This document shows positions 12,107 through 23,325 of a DNA stretch of 64,000 nt, in pieces. The stretch is from assembly GCA_028554645.1 (NCBI GenBank), contig JAQOOI010000018.1, forward strand, positions 1,178,001 through 1,242,000, given 5' to 3'. The notes under the pieces were generated by a model that worked only from the letters and a program-made list of their open reading frames with translations, was not told the origin of the DNA and ran no database searches. This DNA comes from Omphalotus guepiniiformis. Taxonomy: Eukaryota; Basidiomycota; Agaricomycetes; Agaricales; Omphalotaceae. The position numbers and the translations under genes are program-made. The number at the start of each line of letters is the position of its first letter. The stretch's first letter is position 1.

Positions 12107-12812
12107 GGGGGAGATGAAAGTATTCAAAGTATTCTTCTTGTGCAGTGTGCACGCACGTCCGTGGAATCGTCGTGTTTCGTTGGTGGTACGGTGGTACGGT
12201 ACGGTATTTGATTATCGGACTCTTTGCAGCTAAGTATTACCCCCTGCTTTTCAAGTACAATTGCGACCGTGTTATGAATGTGTAGGATTACGAGTTGGTG
12301 TCATGATTAGATAGATTATTTGCTAATGCCGGATACGAGCCATGATCATGACCTTTGCATATAGTGAGTCTCAAGAAGGCATTGATGAAGCCTGATTAGT
12401 CGGGACTGTGGGTCAGGAACAAAGAGGACTTGAAACGACTTGCAAGGACCGGAAATTGGTAGTGTACAGTATACAAAGGAATTGATTGGATTGATACAAT
12501 GACAATGATAACGATACAGCAAAAAGTCAAAGGATACACAAAGAAAAGCATAAACAGCATGTAAAGCATATCAAAGGGACAAAGACAGCATAAGCATAGT
12601 TAAAAATACACCGGAGCAAAGAAACCGAGAGCACGAGGCAAAAAAAAACACACAAAGACAGAGCAAACCCCACAAAGGAAACCAAAACGATAAAGAAAAC
12701 GACAATCGAAAGCAAAAGCACCACACGACACACGACGAAAGAAAGACGAAGTTGAACGCTCGAGGGGGCATATATAAGAAATAAGATAAAGAGGTAACCT
12801 CAAAGGTCACCT
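12107..12812. other. Convergent 3' flanks with T-poor tract
   Basis: This is the shared downstream region of the MCT-like gene and the minus-strand gene that ends at 12813. From about 12480 to 12790 the plus strand is strongly depleted of T and rich in A, C and G (aaag, acaaag, gcataa units). Minus-strand open frames here are artefacts of this composition. Confidence 0.5.
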
Positions 12813-13778
12813 CTACTCCTCATCCACATAGCCCCACTCGGCTCCGACACTTCGGGAGACAGCTGTCGCCTCCCGAGTCACGTCGTCGAGCCCGTCCATC
12901 TCCTCTTCCTCATCCAGTGGGACTGGCGAGTCTACGACTTGGGGAAAGCCGTGGACGTTGAATTGCCCCATGAGTGACGGTGACGCTACCTCGGCATCAG
13001 GGCTCGAGCCGAGGTCGATGCCTGCGAAGCCTGAAAACGAGCGCGAGCGGCGTACTCGTTGATTTCGGGCTTTCCTAGCAGCCATTGTGTCCACCGTCTT
13101 CCGGAAGTTGAGCGTGCTGACATTCGAATGATTCATCAATGCGGCATGCCCATTTTCTGTACTGCTGGCAAATGTCTTCTTAGACGCGATAGAAGCAGTG
13201 CGAGGGCGGGTGATTTGGAAAAGTGAAGGTACACGTGGCCGGGTACGCTGCGAGAGAGTGGCAGCGGGAGTGGAAGTAGGTACCGCCATGGGTGTAGTAG
13301 CTGGCGTCGAACGATCTAGGATACCGGCATTCTCCTTCCCGCTGGAGAACAGCAAGGACATTGCCCGTTTCCACCTTTTGCTCGACGTTGCCCAGGTCTT
13401 CTTCCCACCTGAGGCCTTCCCCTTCCCCATTGACTCCCCAACCTGATTCTCATATCCTTCGTCCGCATCTTCGACGACCGGCAGATTCTGAGCTGCGTCG
13501 GATCGTCTGACGGCGCGAGAACGGCAAGTTGCCAAGGTTCCATTCGACCTGATGCTCCGCGCATCACCGTGCTTATGAACGACTTCGCCAGGGGTCTGAA
13601 TACTAGCGATGTCGGACAGTGCGGCATAGTTGAATGGCGCCTCGAACGCGTTGTATGAGTTCGGACGCGATGCGGTGTGCATTGCCCTTGTCGAGGATGG
13701 CGAAGGGCATCGCTCCGAGTCGAGGATGGGTGGAAAGAGAGTGAGCCGGGTCGTGGAAAGGATGCTTTCAGTCGACAT
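12813..13778 (-). CDS. Hypothetical disordered protein, 321 aa
   Basis: I do not recognise this protein. The single uninterrupted frame starts at an ATG (13778), MSTESILSTTRLTLFPP, and ends with an acidic stretch (LDEEEEMDGLDDV) and GYVDEE. It is rich in Ser, Thr, Ala and Arg, with no hydrophobic segment, so it is probably soluble and largely disordered. Basic clusters occur at SKRWKRAMSLLFSSGKE (about residue 135) and ARKARNQRVRRSRSFSGF (about residue 237), the latter resembling a nuclear-localisation or basophilic-kinase target site (RRSRSFSG). Many SP/TP sites suggest phosphorylation. It converges on the MCT-like gene. A regulatory role is a guess; only its reality as a gene is reasonably supported by frame length and start. 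Confidence 0.6.
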   Translation of the reverse strand: MSTESILSTTRLTLFPPILDSERCPSPSSTRAMHTASRPNSYNAFEAPFNYAALSDIASIQTPGEVVHKHGDARSIRSNGTLATCRSRAVRRSDAAQNLPVVEDADEGYENQVGESMGKGKASGGKKTWATSSKRWKRAMSLLFSSGKENAGILDRSTPATTPMAVPTSTPAATLSQRTRPRVPSLFQITRPRTASIASKKTFASSTENGHAALMNHSNVSTLNFRKTVDTMAARKARNQRVRRSRSFSGFAGIDLGSSPDAEVASPSLMGQFNVHGFPQVVDSPVPLDEEEEMDGLDDVTREATAVSRSVGAEWGYVDEE

Positions 13779-14972
13779 CGTAGGGGACAGATCCTGAGTT
13801 AAATATGCGAATATGATTATGTGTTTTATGGGGAAAGTTGAAGAAACCCTGAGGCTTGAAAGGCTTTATAGTCCTCAGGCGAAAAGGGCCAAAGTGTTGC
13901 GTGTATGAAATGGGGTAAAATTCGAGTGATGAGAGACAACTGCACAATGGGAGCCAGCATGAGTCCAAGGGACGGGCCACATCTAACCATTGTCCATTGT
14001 CCACAACGATCAAAGCAGCCAAAGGTTCCGAGCGCGAGCTTGGGCCACAAAACTTCCTTTAAGCGGACCTGGTCTCATGTCAGTGAATGTCGAGGACAAT
14101 AGACGATTTGCGCTTGAGCTGGCTTCAAGTTCCAACATGGGGTACGCAGGGTTGAGGGGAAGTCTTTACTTCCTCGAGAAGACAATCGAGACTTGACTTT
14201 GAAAGAACTGTGATACCTGGATTCAAGGGGAAATGATCAGAATTTAGAGCAACAACCCGCCGTGAAGGTCAAATCTGGTCAAATGCGTGAGCTCAAAGTT
14301 TCTAGAATATAACCTCTCTCAGACATTTAGCATCAAAAACACCAGGGATCTGATAAAAAGCTTCAGCAACGGGTGTATACATAAGTATAGCTGAATATAC
14401 TGACGATTCAATGATTTCAATCCAGTATACGTTTTGCCTGCTTCGGGTTAAACCTGTAGTCACTCGTCAATAAACCGCGTTCGTTTGCTACCCCGCGATA
14501 CACTGAGGTGATTCTGAAAGAATTAAAGAAGGAACAAAGGTGTCAAAGCATTCTTCTTCAAGTCAAAAGGTCAAAGCGTTTCAATAAGATGATGGTTTTT
14601 GGTTAAAGCTGCAGCTCTGCCGCGTGTTTGTTTGGCTAGGCTTGTGCCTTCGGTCACCGGTGGCCCTTTCCCGAATCAAACTCAACAGTACCCAATGCTT
14701 GCCCAATGCCATCGCTCAGCGCTCAGGTTCTGGAAGCCTGAGGTCTACATGGTTGGCCTGATCATGATTCGGCGCCTAAACGGGTCTAAACTCGAACTTG
14801 GAAGTTGCTACAATTCAAAGACGATGGATGTATTCACAGTACACTTTGTATAAATCCATGATAACGTTGCACGAAAAGAATCACTCATGATAGACAAACC
14901 ACCTAATATACACGCTGCCGGCTGAACCTATAACATCTCGAAGACGGACAGCATCTCCCAACAGTTTTGCTA
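13779..14972. other. Intergenic, no gene recognised
   Basis: The stretch between the disordered-protein gene and the 3' end of the Crinkler-like gene holds only short overlapping frames (60-84 codons) without motifs. It contains one copy of the ctcagcgctcag palindrome at 14715-14726. Confidence 0.5.
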
Positions 14973-17910
14973 TCATGCTAGTACATGCTCCAGAGGTGCC
15001 CAGTTTTCGAAAAACTCCTTATCATCAGAAATTCCAGGATCCTGCGCACGCCTTAAACCATACGGGTCCGGGTTATACACTGTTTCCCATCCTTGACTTT
15101 TTTCGAGAAGCTGTTGCCATAAAAGCTCGTTGTCTTCGTCAATGGCCTGATAGAACTTACTCGACAACCCTGAGCACCAGATATCATAAGAGGTAAAGCG
15201 ATCTTCTTTTGGTGTGACAGGAAATTTCAAAGAGGGTGTCCGTCCGGCCATAGCGAACACAATGCGAATCAGAGGAACGTTGCAGTCTTCATCCCCTTGG
15301 AAGATGTCTAGGTTGAATGGATCCATAAACGAAAAGAGTTCGTCTTGAGGTTCCCCGGAGTAGTGTGTGTCATTGGTGAAGTGGCAGAGAATAAGGCCCA
15401 TGTTTGACGCCTCGAGTTTGGATGTGATCTTGCCCTGCTCGTCCTCTGAGGATCGGAATGTGAAAGGAATGTATGCGTCTACAACAGTAGTAGGGTTGGC
15501 GAACAGAATGGCAGCACCGCGACAAGCATAACGCCAAACAAAACGCCGCTCTAAAATACTTGAATCACGACCTACTTTGATGAAGTGGTTGAAGTGGAGT
15601 TTTGCATCAGCGAATTTATCCCTAAGAGGAATACATTGATCGTGATTCGTTTTGAAACGTGAGGGGAGGGTATCCACGATATCTTGACTGAAGAGGTTTT
15701 GAAGGAAAGTGGGGACAGATATTACTCGCGTAATCATACCTGCTATTGACCTGTCCCGCGCCATAGTCAACAGCAGTGAACCAACAAGTTCACCACGATC
15801 ACCGTGATCAACAGCGAATTCCAACAAGATGGCCATGAGGGAGGAAGCAGCGCGGAAATTTGGATCTCGCATGGACACATATGCAGCCTCCGACAAAAGA
15901 GGTTCCGAAGGACATATAGCATTGATACCACGAAACCCATCCTCGACTCTGAGTACAACACGCATGTGGGCTCTGACTTGTTCCATATTTTCCAGAGCCT
16001 CTTTAGAGCAGTAATTTGTTGTCGGGAGGTTTATGGGTAGCCGAGAAGACAGACATGCAAGAAGGGGCAGCTCCCATGGTTCGCTGTTTGGACCCAACAG
16101 CTTCCTGTTGGCAAAATCCACGATATAGTTTTTAACCGAAGAATCACCGTATCTATATCGAGTTGCGAACCTAGGAGGTGCTCTAAACTTCAAAAGAAAT
16201 ACAGTGAAAACTCAAAGTCGATCTTACATTGGTCGTCCAAACTGTGCCATGAATTTATCTTGCGAGACCTGTTCCAGAGTAACAGCTCCCTCTCTGATGT
16301 GTTCTACGCATTGGTCGAAGCCGAGATCAGTGAACGGGGCAGGATTGAAGAATTGACGCCTCGTCGTATGAGCTGAGAAATCGTCCTCCGGGGTTAGGGT
16401 ATACTGCGCGATCCTCGTGGCCGTCGAGAGAAACAAAGTGAACATCGGTGTCCCTGCTCTGTTCACGGTGGATAAGACGTGCTGAAGCTGATTGAGGGTG
16501 GTCCAGAGAACATCGTATCTTGGTTTTGTTAATGCGTGGGCTTCGTCGAAAGAAAGAAGAAATTTAGGTTCTTCATATTCGATTTTCGGTTCTCTAGAAT
16601 TGGGTTTTCGGGTTGCGTCCCCTCTAAGACACAAGCAAGCTCCCTGGCCATACCCTCGGCTGTAAAGCCACCTTCAGGAAATAGTAAACACGCATATCAA
16701 GGTCCACAGTAAGATTGCGAAACTCACCACATACATATCTGGGAGACTTCGCACGCTTTCCACCTGTTTTGTCTAATTCTATCACCACTTCTCCTCGTTC
16801 TCAAGAGCAAGTAAGAGTGTGCTGAATGCCATGGTAGAAGCTCAGAGAAAGAAATGCCCACCTCCTTGGATCGTGCCACAATACGCCGATAAAATTGCAA
16901 TCTTTTCTCCCCATAGCGAGCCATCGTTTGACCTAGGGTCATGTAATCTCGGAATGCGGTTGCGTAGGAATCGGGTGAGCACTTCAAATCTTTTACAACG
17001 GATATTGTCTCTCGAAAGAGCTCGATTAAGAAGACATGTATGCGCTTGAGGCAGTCCGTCTCTGTGTCATAAGTGTCATCATATCCGATGAGATACTTGT
17101 GCACGTCGGGGTCCCTCGGAGGGAAAGCCGCTAATGAAAAGTCAACATTATGAATTCGTGGATTTGGTTTGTAGACGTACTAGGTCGATCGTTCTCCCTG
17201 AAGCAAATGGGAATTACGAAGTGATTTTTTGCTAGCTCATCGACAAGTCTTGACTTCCCCATTCCAGATGACTGAATTATGAAAGTGAATGGAGCGTATG
17301 CGTCGGCCTGGCCATAGACGTTGCAGACATGCTCCCAAAGTGCCTTTGGAGCGCTGCCCACAAAATCAGACTTCCAGGAAGCCTCGGTAGCTGGCAATTA
17401 TGTCTCCATGAGAAACGAGGACAGAGAAGTCAATACGGGCTAACGCACCTTCAATGCTTGAGGCGATACTAACGATAAAGTTCTGATCAAAGCTGGGGTC
17501 CTCCCGCGATTTCTGGAGAAGGCCTGTCCATTCATGTAAATCGTTGAATGCACACCAAAAAAACAAGACATACGCAGCCTTCGAAGTTTACGACAGGATC
17601 GGGTTTTACAACACTCAGAGATTGTGGAAAACAACAAGTCTCCATCGGAATCCTGGAGCTTCCGTATCTCCAAAGCATTCAAGTATTTCTGGTCGAGGGA
17701 ATTGCATTGGCGAACAACTTATGGAATTATGAGTGCCAGTGCGATTGTGCACATATGGGAACGGGTAAACGTAGTAGGAAACAAGAAGGTGCTGGTCATA
17801 ATCTTCGCATCCCAAGCAATTTCTTGTTCACGCGAAAACTCGACTTCATCGTCAGAGATAAAATGGCTTGGATCGAGGTCGATGTAAACAGAGTTCGAGA
17901 GCTGAACCAA
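14973..17910 (-). CDS. P-loop NTPase, Crinkler/RHS-like family
   Basis: This belongs to a large fungal family of P-loop proteins related to Crinkler and RHS-like (retrotransposon hot spot) proteins, in which an ATPase module is joined to variable N- and C-terminal parts. Visible segments in order: a probable N-terminal exon SVYIDLDPSHFISDDEVEF (near 17890); HEWTGLLQKSREDPSFDQNF (17530); the Walker A exon IIQSSGMGKSRLVDELAKN (17280-17220); PPRDPDVHKYLIGYDDTYDT (17110); the Walker B segment FLLSFDEAHAL (16560); TLFLSTATRIAQYT (16430); RRQFFNPAPFTDLGFDQ; and a last exon of about 400 residues (16180-14973) with AAILFANPTTVVDAYIPF and DIWCSGLSSKFYQAI. About six introns are needed. N-terminal exon joins are unresolved, and the frame between about 16560 and 16640 may be shifted. 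Function in saprotrophs is unknown. The neighbouring F-box gene is on the same strand. Confidence 0.7.
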
Positions 17911-18109
17911 GAATAGTCAAAGAATAGTTCAAGTTTAGGAGTTTGGGTTGTTACATGTTAAGTCTAAGCGAGATAATTAAATAAGCGCACATCCATCTAC
18001 ACTCCGAGGTCAGCAATACACAACCAATTCACTCGTAATATTACAGCTACATGTACAACTTCGATAATTTACAGGCACTGAAACTAACGCATTACTAGTA
18101 TCCATGGAG

Positions 18110-19544
18110 CTACGACTCGTCTTCAATCATCTGCAAGTGAATAATCAACCCAGGCATAGGCGTTATCGCAGCCTCGACAATATCCATAAACTCCCTCTTC
18201 TCTTTCTCCTTAAACTTCGATTTCAACTTCAACGCCAAATTAAGCGTCTGAAGGGAAGGGAATTGCATCATGAACCGAGCGATGGATTTTCCCCACTCAG
18301 CTCTAGTATTTGCATCATGCTCTCCCCAAAGTTCCGTCACGTTCCAAGGGTCAGTTATGCGAAAATACAGGTTCAGGACGGATACGCTGGGGATGTGGGG
18401 CAGAGAGCGCATATAACGGAGGAACTCGACGAGCTCGACTGGGGGTGACGCTACGAACGTCGCGCTGCTTGGGTCGAGGTGCGGCATGCCGAATGATAGA
18501 GTTTTTAAGCTTTCGCTGAAGCGGGCGAAAGGTAAGCTGGGATGTAGCCACACAGGCAAATCGACAGAGAGAATGTTAGCTAGCGTGTAGATGCCGAGGC
18601 GGAAGACGATACATACCGACGGTCCCAATGGGTTCCATCGAGAAAGATTCGAGTGTGGGTCCAACTCTTTCAAGCAGGCGCTCTAGAACCTGAGGCGATA
18701 TCGTCCAATCATACCGAAGCCTCAGCGTACGCAAGTTAGTCCCGGACTTGAAAACAAGTATGAACAGATCTGCTATTAGGTCATACTGTGATTCAGCAGC
18801 GTTGAGTCGTCCGAGAGTGAGTCTTTCGAGAAGAGTGAAGTTGCATCTATGGGCTCCGTCCATCAATTGTAGAGGCCGCTCTCGTCGGAAATAGATTCCT
18901 TGAAGGTTGATAGATCGCAGTTGGCTACCACAAAGGGCAAGAAAGAGCTTGAGTTCGTGAATGTCCTCGAACTTAGCCTGTATAGTGAGACGTTGAAGGG
19001 AGGGAAATTTGGAAAGATATGTATAAATGATTGGATTTACGATGATCCAATGATGGATATCGTTCGCTATGAGCCACCTCAATGAAGTGACTTTCGGCAT
19101 GAGAGGGAGGTTCGACGCATCCTTCGTTAGCTCCCATGGTCTATCTTCCAGTAGTTTACCGAATGAACGCCATGCAAGACTGAAGGTTAGAGTGGTACTA
19201 GGACGCCGCCCAGGCCTCAGCGTTACTGCTTGTAGATGGTATGTCGTGAGTCTAGGGAATCGCCACGAAAGCTTCTGAATCCGGTCAAAGTCCGCCTCCT
19301 CCGCTATAAGAGCGTCCGACACAAGGTAAGGAAACGCTGCGGTGCGCCAGATGCCACAAACAAGAGACGCAGCGCGAAGCGTTCGTCGATCATCGGATAC
19401 GTAGGCGACGATTAATTCAACAAGCTCGAGGGGAAGCTCGCGTCTGTCGCATGGGGCTGCAGGTCCTGCAGTGTTCAAGAGTTGGAGACTCTCCGAGTAT
19501 TCGGATGCAAGGCAATCACTCACTGAGCATCCCAAAAAATACAC
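18110..19544 (-). CDS. F-box-like protein with leucine-rich repeats
   Basis: The N-terminal half carries an F-box-like segment, RRELPLELVELIVAYVSDD followed by TLRAASLVCGIWRTAAFPYL, the usual pattern of agaricomycete F-box proteins that act as substrate receptors of SCF ubiquitin ligases. The rest has irregular Leu-rich repeats (LPLMPKVTSLRWL, FPSLQRLTIQAKF, CNFTLLERLTLGRLN, TNLRTLRLRYDW). A second exon continues with FARFSESLKTLSFGMPHLDP and ends with HLQMIEDES at 18110. The intron is around 18540-18616, with a gtatgt donor; the acceptor that keeps the frame is not certain. No ATG opens the long exon (it can be read from a GTG at 19544), so a small upstream exon probably supplies the start. 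Such genes are numerous and rapidly evolving in mushrooms; the target cannot be deduced. Confidence 0.65.
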
Positions 19545-20418
19545 CCAGATATCGCAAGCTGGATGGGCTAGGCAGCAACCTTCAAGAGGAGCACTCCTGA
19601 GATTAATATAGGATCCTGAGAGATGAACTGAGAATGTTCCAACTGTATATAGCTTCCGGGCGCAATTGAGTAGCAGGTATCATGATCTTTATGATGAGAG
19701 ATGTAAGGGAGGGAACTTCATCAAACGTACTGTATCCGTTTGAGACCGACAGGAGTACTTATCTCAGAACAGCTTCCCTCGTGATCCATAGATGCAACCT
19801 TGTAGAAGGTTCGAAATTTACTTATAGGGCTTCTGACATGTCAAACGTACTCAAGGTTCCATGCCAACTTTCGATGCGCATCAAAAAAGTCTTCCCATAC
19901 GACATCCACAGCCATTTGAAATCTAGGTGGTGAAGATTATAAGCACAGCGTGTCAATCACAGAAAATTCGAAATAATATAAGAGCATACTTCCAGTAGTC
20001 ATACTTCCCGCTTGGAATTCGGATACTGTCTACTCAAAACAGCATGAGCATGAGCTGATTTGGTATGTACGTACGACTGTAGCAAATGTAAAGGTTTTCA
20101 TCAGGCTTTCGTTGATACGAAGGAAATGATGGAGAAATCGCAAAGCCGGCCCAAACGAACTCAGACGAACTTGTCAATGCAGGTGCGTAGATGTCGACGA
20201 GCTGCCTCGCACTGCCACTAATACATAGAGCCTGTCGTCAATTTGTCGAGGTCTGCAATTTGCAGTAGCAATTCCAAAAGCTCGTTAGAGTCTGTCAAAG
20301 TCTGTCAGAGTTTGTGAAACGAAGCCGGAGTTAGCCGACTGAATGCGTCGGTCTACCTGTCCGAAAGTCAATTTGTGGATCTCGGTATTATATTTTTAAT
20401 GATCGTCACGGCTTAAGC
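19545..20418. other. Intergenic, promoter side of F-box gene and tRNA
   Basis: No gene is recognised here. It should contain the first exon and promoter of the F-box gene. Repeats of gtctgtcaaagtctgtcag type occur near 20290-20315. Confidence 0.4.
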
Positions 20419-20518
20419 GCTTCCTTAGCTCAGTCGGTAGAGCGCGAGTCTCATATCAGATGACGGCGCGTGGCGTCTGGAAATCTCGAGGTCGCAAGTT
20501 CGAGCCTTGCAGGGAGCA
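20419..20518 (+). tRNA. tRNA-Met(CAT), elongator type, intron-containing
   Basis: The acceptor stem gcttcct (20419-20425) pairs with agggagc (20511-20517, one G-T pair), and the discriminator A is at 20518. The D arm is tagctcagtcggtagagc. The anticodon CAT is at 20452-20454 in loop CTCATAA. The T arm is gcaag-ttcgagc-cttgc. An intron of 27 nt at 20456-20482, directly after position 37, separates the anticodon-loop halves, as in other fungal nuclear tRNAs. The spliced sequence closely resembles yeast elongator tRNA-Met (GCTTC..TAGCTCAGT..GAGCG..GTCTCATAATCT), not the initiator. Confidence 0.93.
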
Positions 20519-22209
20519 TTTTCCCCTTTTTCTCAAGGTCATCAAGTGAAGCCACCACAGAGAGAGCGGGAGAGTTGAAGTTTTATCGTCTTGATCCTCA
20601 GCTTATCACTATACTAGAGTGCATAATATGTCGACAACGGGTTGACAGTGGCATTGACAAGCTGAGAGCTCTACAACATGATGACGCGGCCTATCACGAT
20701 GCCTATCTTACCCTCTCTTCTAAGTTCTCTCTTACCCTCTACTTCTCACCATCCAACAACGCCGAAACCAAGAAAGAACCCCACATCAACTGTGCACAAA
20801 TATGCAAACGCTACGTCGGATTTTGTTGTCGCGGGGTGAAGGGGTAGCTGAACCAGATGATGGAGTAGCGTTCGATGAATATCTTCCAGTGAATTTCCCA
20901 ATCGGTTGAAAAGCTTTGAATATGTTTCGTTCCTGTTAGCTTTCCGGCCTCTATCTTTCAGCGGACAAACTGCAGGTGAGTGAGTCATGCCACCTACGCA
21001 GAAGTTATCCTCACATTGTACAGGGTACTTTCAGCGAACATGACGTTTGAACGTTTGAACGTTGAACGGCTAGCTGGCCGTCTTCGCCTGGACATCCATT
21101 GCACCGAAATCTGCTGAATGGCATCTGTAGATGGCTCTTCACTCTTTAATCATTTGCGCATAGACTGAGACTCTGCGACAGCTTAACATTACCCTCGGTC
21201 TTCGGAAGGCTTTCTCACTGCTTTCTAATTCTCATCTGGTTGAATCCTAAGGCCAGTTCGGATATCGGCCATACTCCCGAGCCCAAAAGACCTCAGCAGA
21301 CAGTACTTGCTCTTTCTTGGGTGGTGTTTTCACACCAAATCGAAGGAATGCTCCGAAGCTGGCCTGGGATGACAAACTAAATCTGTATCTTGAATTCAAT
21401 AACGGAATGCTTGATGTCATCTGGAACATCGCCAATAGGGAGCTGCCTGGGCCCTGATGCATTTGTGCTCTTCCTCTCAGGCTTGATGGGCGACGTTCCA
21501 AGTTCACTGACCTTGTTGGCGATGGGTGGGGACTGCGACAACAAGATTCAGAAGATTCCGACCCGGTGATAAAAGATCATACAGAGACGTTCTCGCGCTA
21601 TATCAAGCTGCAGCAAGGAAAAACCAATCTTCCGTCATACAAATTTATCAAATTCAAATCGTTCCCGATTATCTGTCTTTCATTATGCTCAAGGATGGCA
21701 TCTGGCGAGCGTCGTACACGGCTCGCTGGATCTTGAAAAGGAGCTCGCGCATATACCCCTACTTCACACTCCCTTCAGGATCGAGTCCGGATCAAAGCAT
21801 GGTGAACATATCTTCACTGTGCTCTTCTCCTCTCCTCTTCGCCTCAATCAGGCTTAGTTTGTCGTTCATATACAATCCGATGCACGTCGAGCCCACAGTC
21901 GTATCACCAATCCATGCGGGGCCCCTCGTACCCCGCAATCCCTCGATCCTTGTTCACACGTTCCCGTTACTTCGCTCTTCTGAAGCTTCCACCAAACCGG
22001 AATGGGAGCAATTAACCGCATGGGAGCACTTTCACCACCGTAGAGGGCAATTTATTCGGAAGCCTCATAATGCCTTGGGAGCCCGTGACTTATCAATCCT
22101 CAAATCCTAAGGCTTACCATGCTCACGTGCCTCTTCGTCGGTCCTTATATTTAAGCTCTGAAATTGGGCGTGAACTTTAGAAAGTTCGAAGACCTTTTGA
22201 AAAACAATT
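20519..22209. other. Intergenic, one orphan open frame
   Basis: Between the tRNA and the GST gene only one longer frame is seen: 21526-22110 (+), about 195 codons, opening at a GTG, without motifs or a clear exon pattern (contains WEQLTAWEHFHHRRGQF near its end). It could be a gene remnant or chance. Downstream at 22146-22155 lies a TATA-like tatatttaag before the GST start. Confidence 0.4.
22146..22155 (+). promoter_or_regulatory. Candidate TATA element of the GST gene
   Basis: The sequence tatatttaag is located 55-64 bases before the ATG at 22210, a usual spacing for regulated fungal promoters. Assignment is by position and sequence only. Confidence 0.5.
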
Positions 22210-22995
22210 ATGATCACCCTGTACGATTTCCCCTCAGCAAGCAAAGGCAATGGGTGGAACTTGAACGTTTGGAAAGCGAGGTTAGAGCTACACTTGTCAT
22301 CGTTTCTTCCTTTCTAACATGCATCTCCTAGATTCACTCTTAACTACAAGGGAATCCCTTATCAATCCACCTGGGTCGAATACCCAGACGTCGAGAAACT
22401 CGCCAAAGAGATCGGTGCTGAACCTACCGGAAAGAAAGACGACGGCAGCCCGATGTATACACTCCCCATCATTCGCGACGACTCTACAGGCACCGTTGTG
22501 TCTGACTCTTTCCGCATCGCGCTGTACCTCGACAAGGCTTACCCAGACAAACCTAAAGTTATTCCCACAGGCACCCAAGCCTTCACAGCCGCATTTATTG
22601 ATGCGTTCGAAAGCAAGCAAGGTGCTCTGTGGCAGTTCCTCTTACCGCAGATCAACTGGGCGTTGAATCCGTCCAGTGAAGCCTACTTCCGGTCTTCTCG
22701 AGAAGCTAAGTTTGGCATAACTTTGGAGGCTTTGTTCCCACAAGGAGCGAAAAAGGCGGAAGAATGGAAGAAGGTTGAGGAAGGGTGGGGAATTGTTGCT
22801 GAGTGGCTGGGAGCAAATACTTTTGTGATGGGAGATACTCCGTGCTTCGCTGACTTCGCGATAGCTGGCGCTCTCATGAATATTAAGATCGTATTCGGGG
22901 ACAATAGTGAGGAGTGGAAGGGGATCTTACAATGGCAAGGTGGTAAATGGTCAACCTTCATAAAGAATCTGGAGAAGTATACAACGATTGTCTAG
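22210..22995 (+). CDS. Glutathione S-transferase (fungal FuA-like)
   Basis: This is a cytosolic glutathione transferase that conjugates or strips glutathione from electrophiles, or carries hydrophobic ligands. The two-exon model (22210-22280 and 22332-22995, 51-nt intron) gives 244 residues, normal for the family. The N-terminal thioredoxin-like part begins MITLYDFPSASKGNGWNLNVWKAR, lacking a cysteine at the usual active-site loop but with a Ser-rich segment as in FuA enzymes; YTLPIIRDD contains the cis-Pro and SDSFRIALYLDKAY the Glu/Asp-Ser glutathione-binding motif (D-S). The alpha-helical C-terminal domain contains GDTPCFADFAIAGALM, the N-capping-box region. FuA transferases are expanded in wood- and litter-decaying basidiomycetes and have been linked to handling of wood extractives. 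The class assignment is by resemblance of the N-terminus. Confidence 0.88.
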
Positions 22996-23325
22996 GCTGA
23001 GTAACATGTATGTTTGTGGTTTCGAAGCAAATGTAAAGATTTTGGTACGGAAGCTGTATGGGATTCTCAAATGGCATCGTTTTCTACATTGGGTGTATAA
23101 ACCAACCTGTCCTGACGCTCGACGAGTCTCTCTTCTGACGCTACTTACTCGATGGTTCGTATGACTTTCGTATGTAGAAAGGTTTAACGTTCAACCGGTG
23201 CTCCGGTACGATGCTTCTATGTAAGGGCTTGAAATTGAAATGAATGTTTTATTATTCGTGAAGATATCAAATAACTAATTGAACATGAAGCGAAAAGGTT
23301 CATCCATAATCCTTCTCGGTCCTTC
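22996..23325. other. Short convergent intergenic region
   Basis: This separates the convergent GST and GH76 genes and should hold both polyadenylation regions. No other feature is seen. Confidence 0.5.

Noticed and set aside
12527..12810. Three overlapping hydrophobic minus-strand frames (F/S/C/L-rich)
   Set aside because: They are produced by the T-depleted plus-strand composition, occur in three frames at once and have no protein-like pattern.
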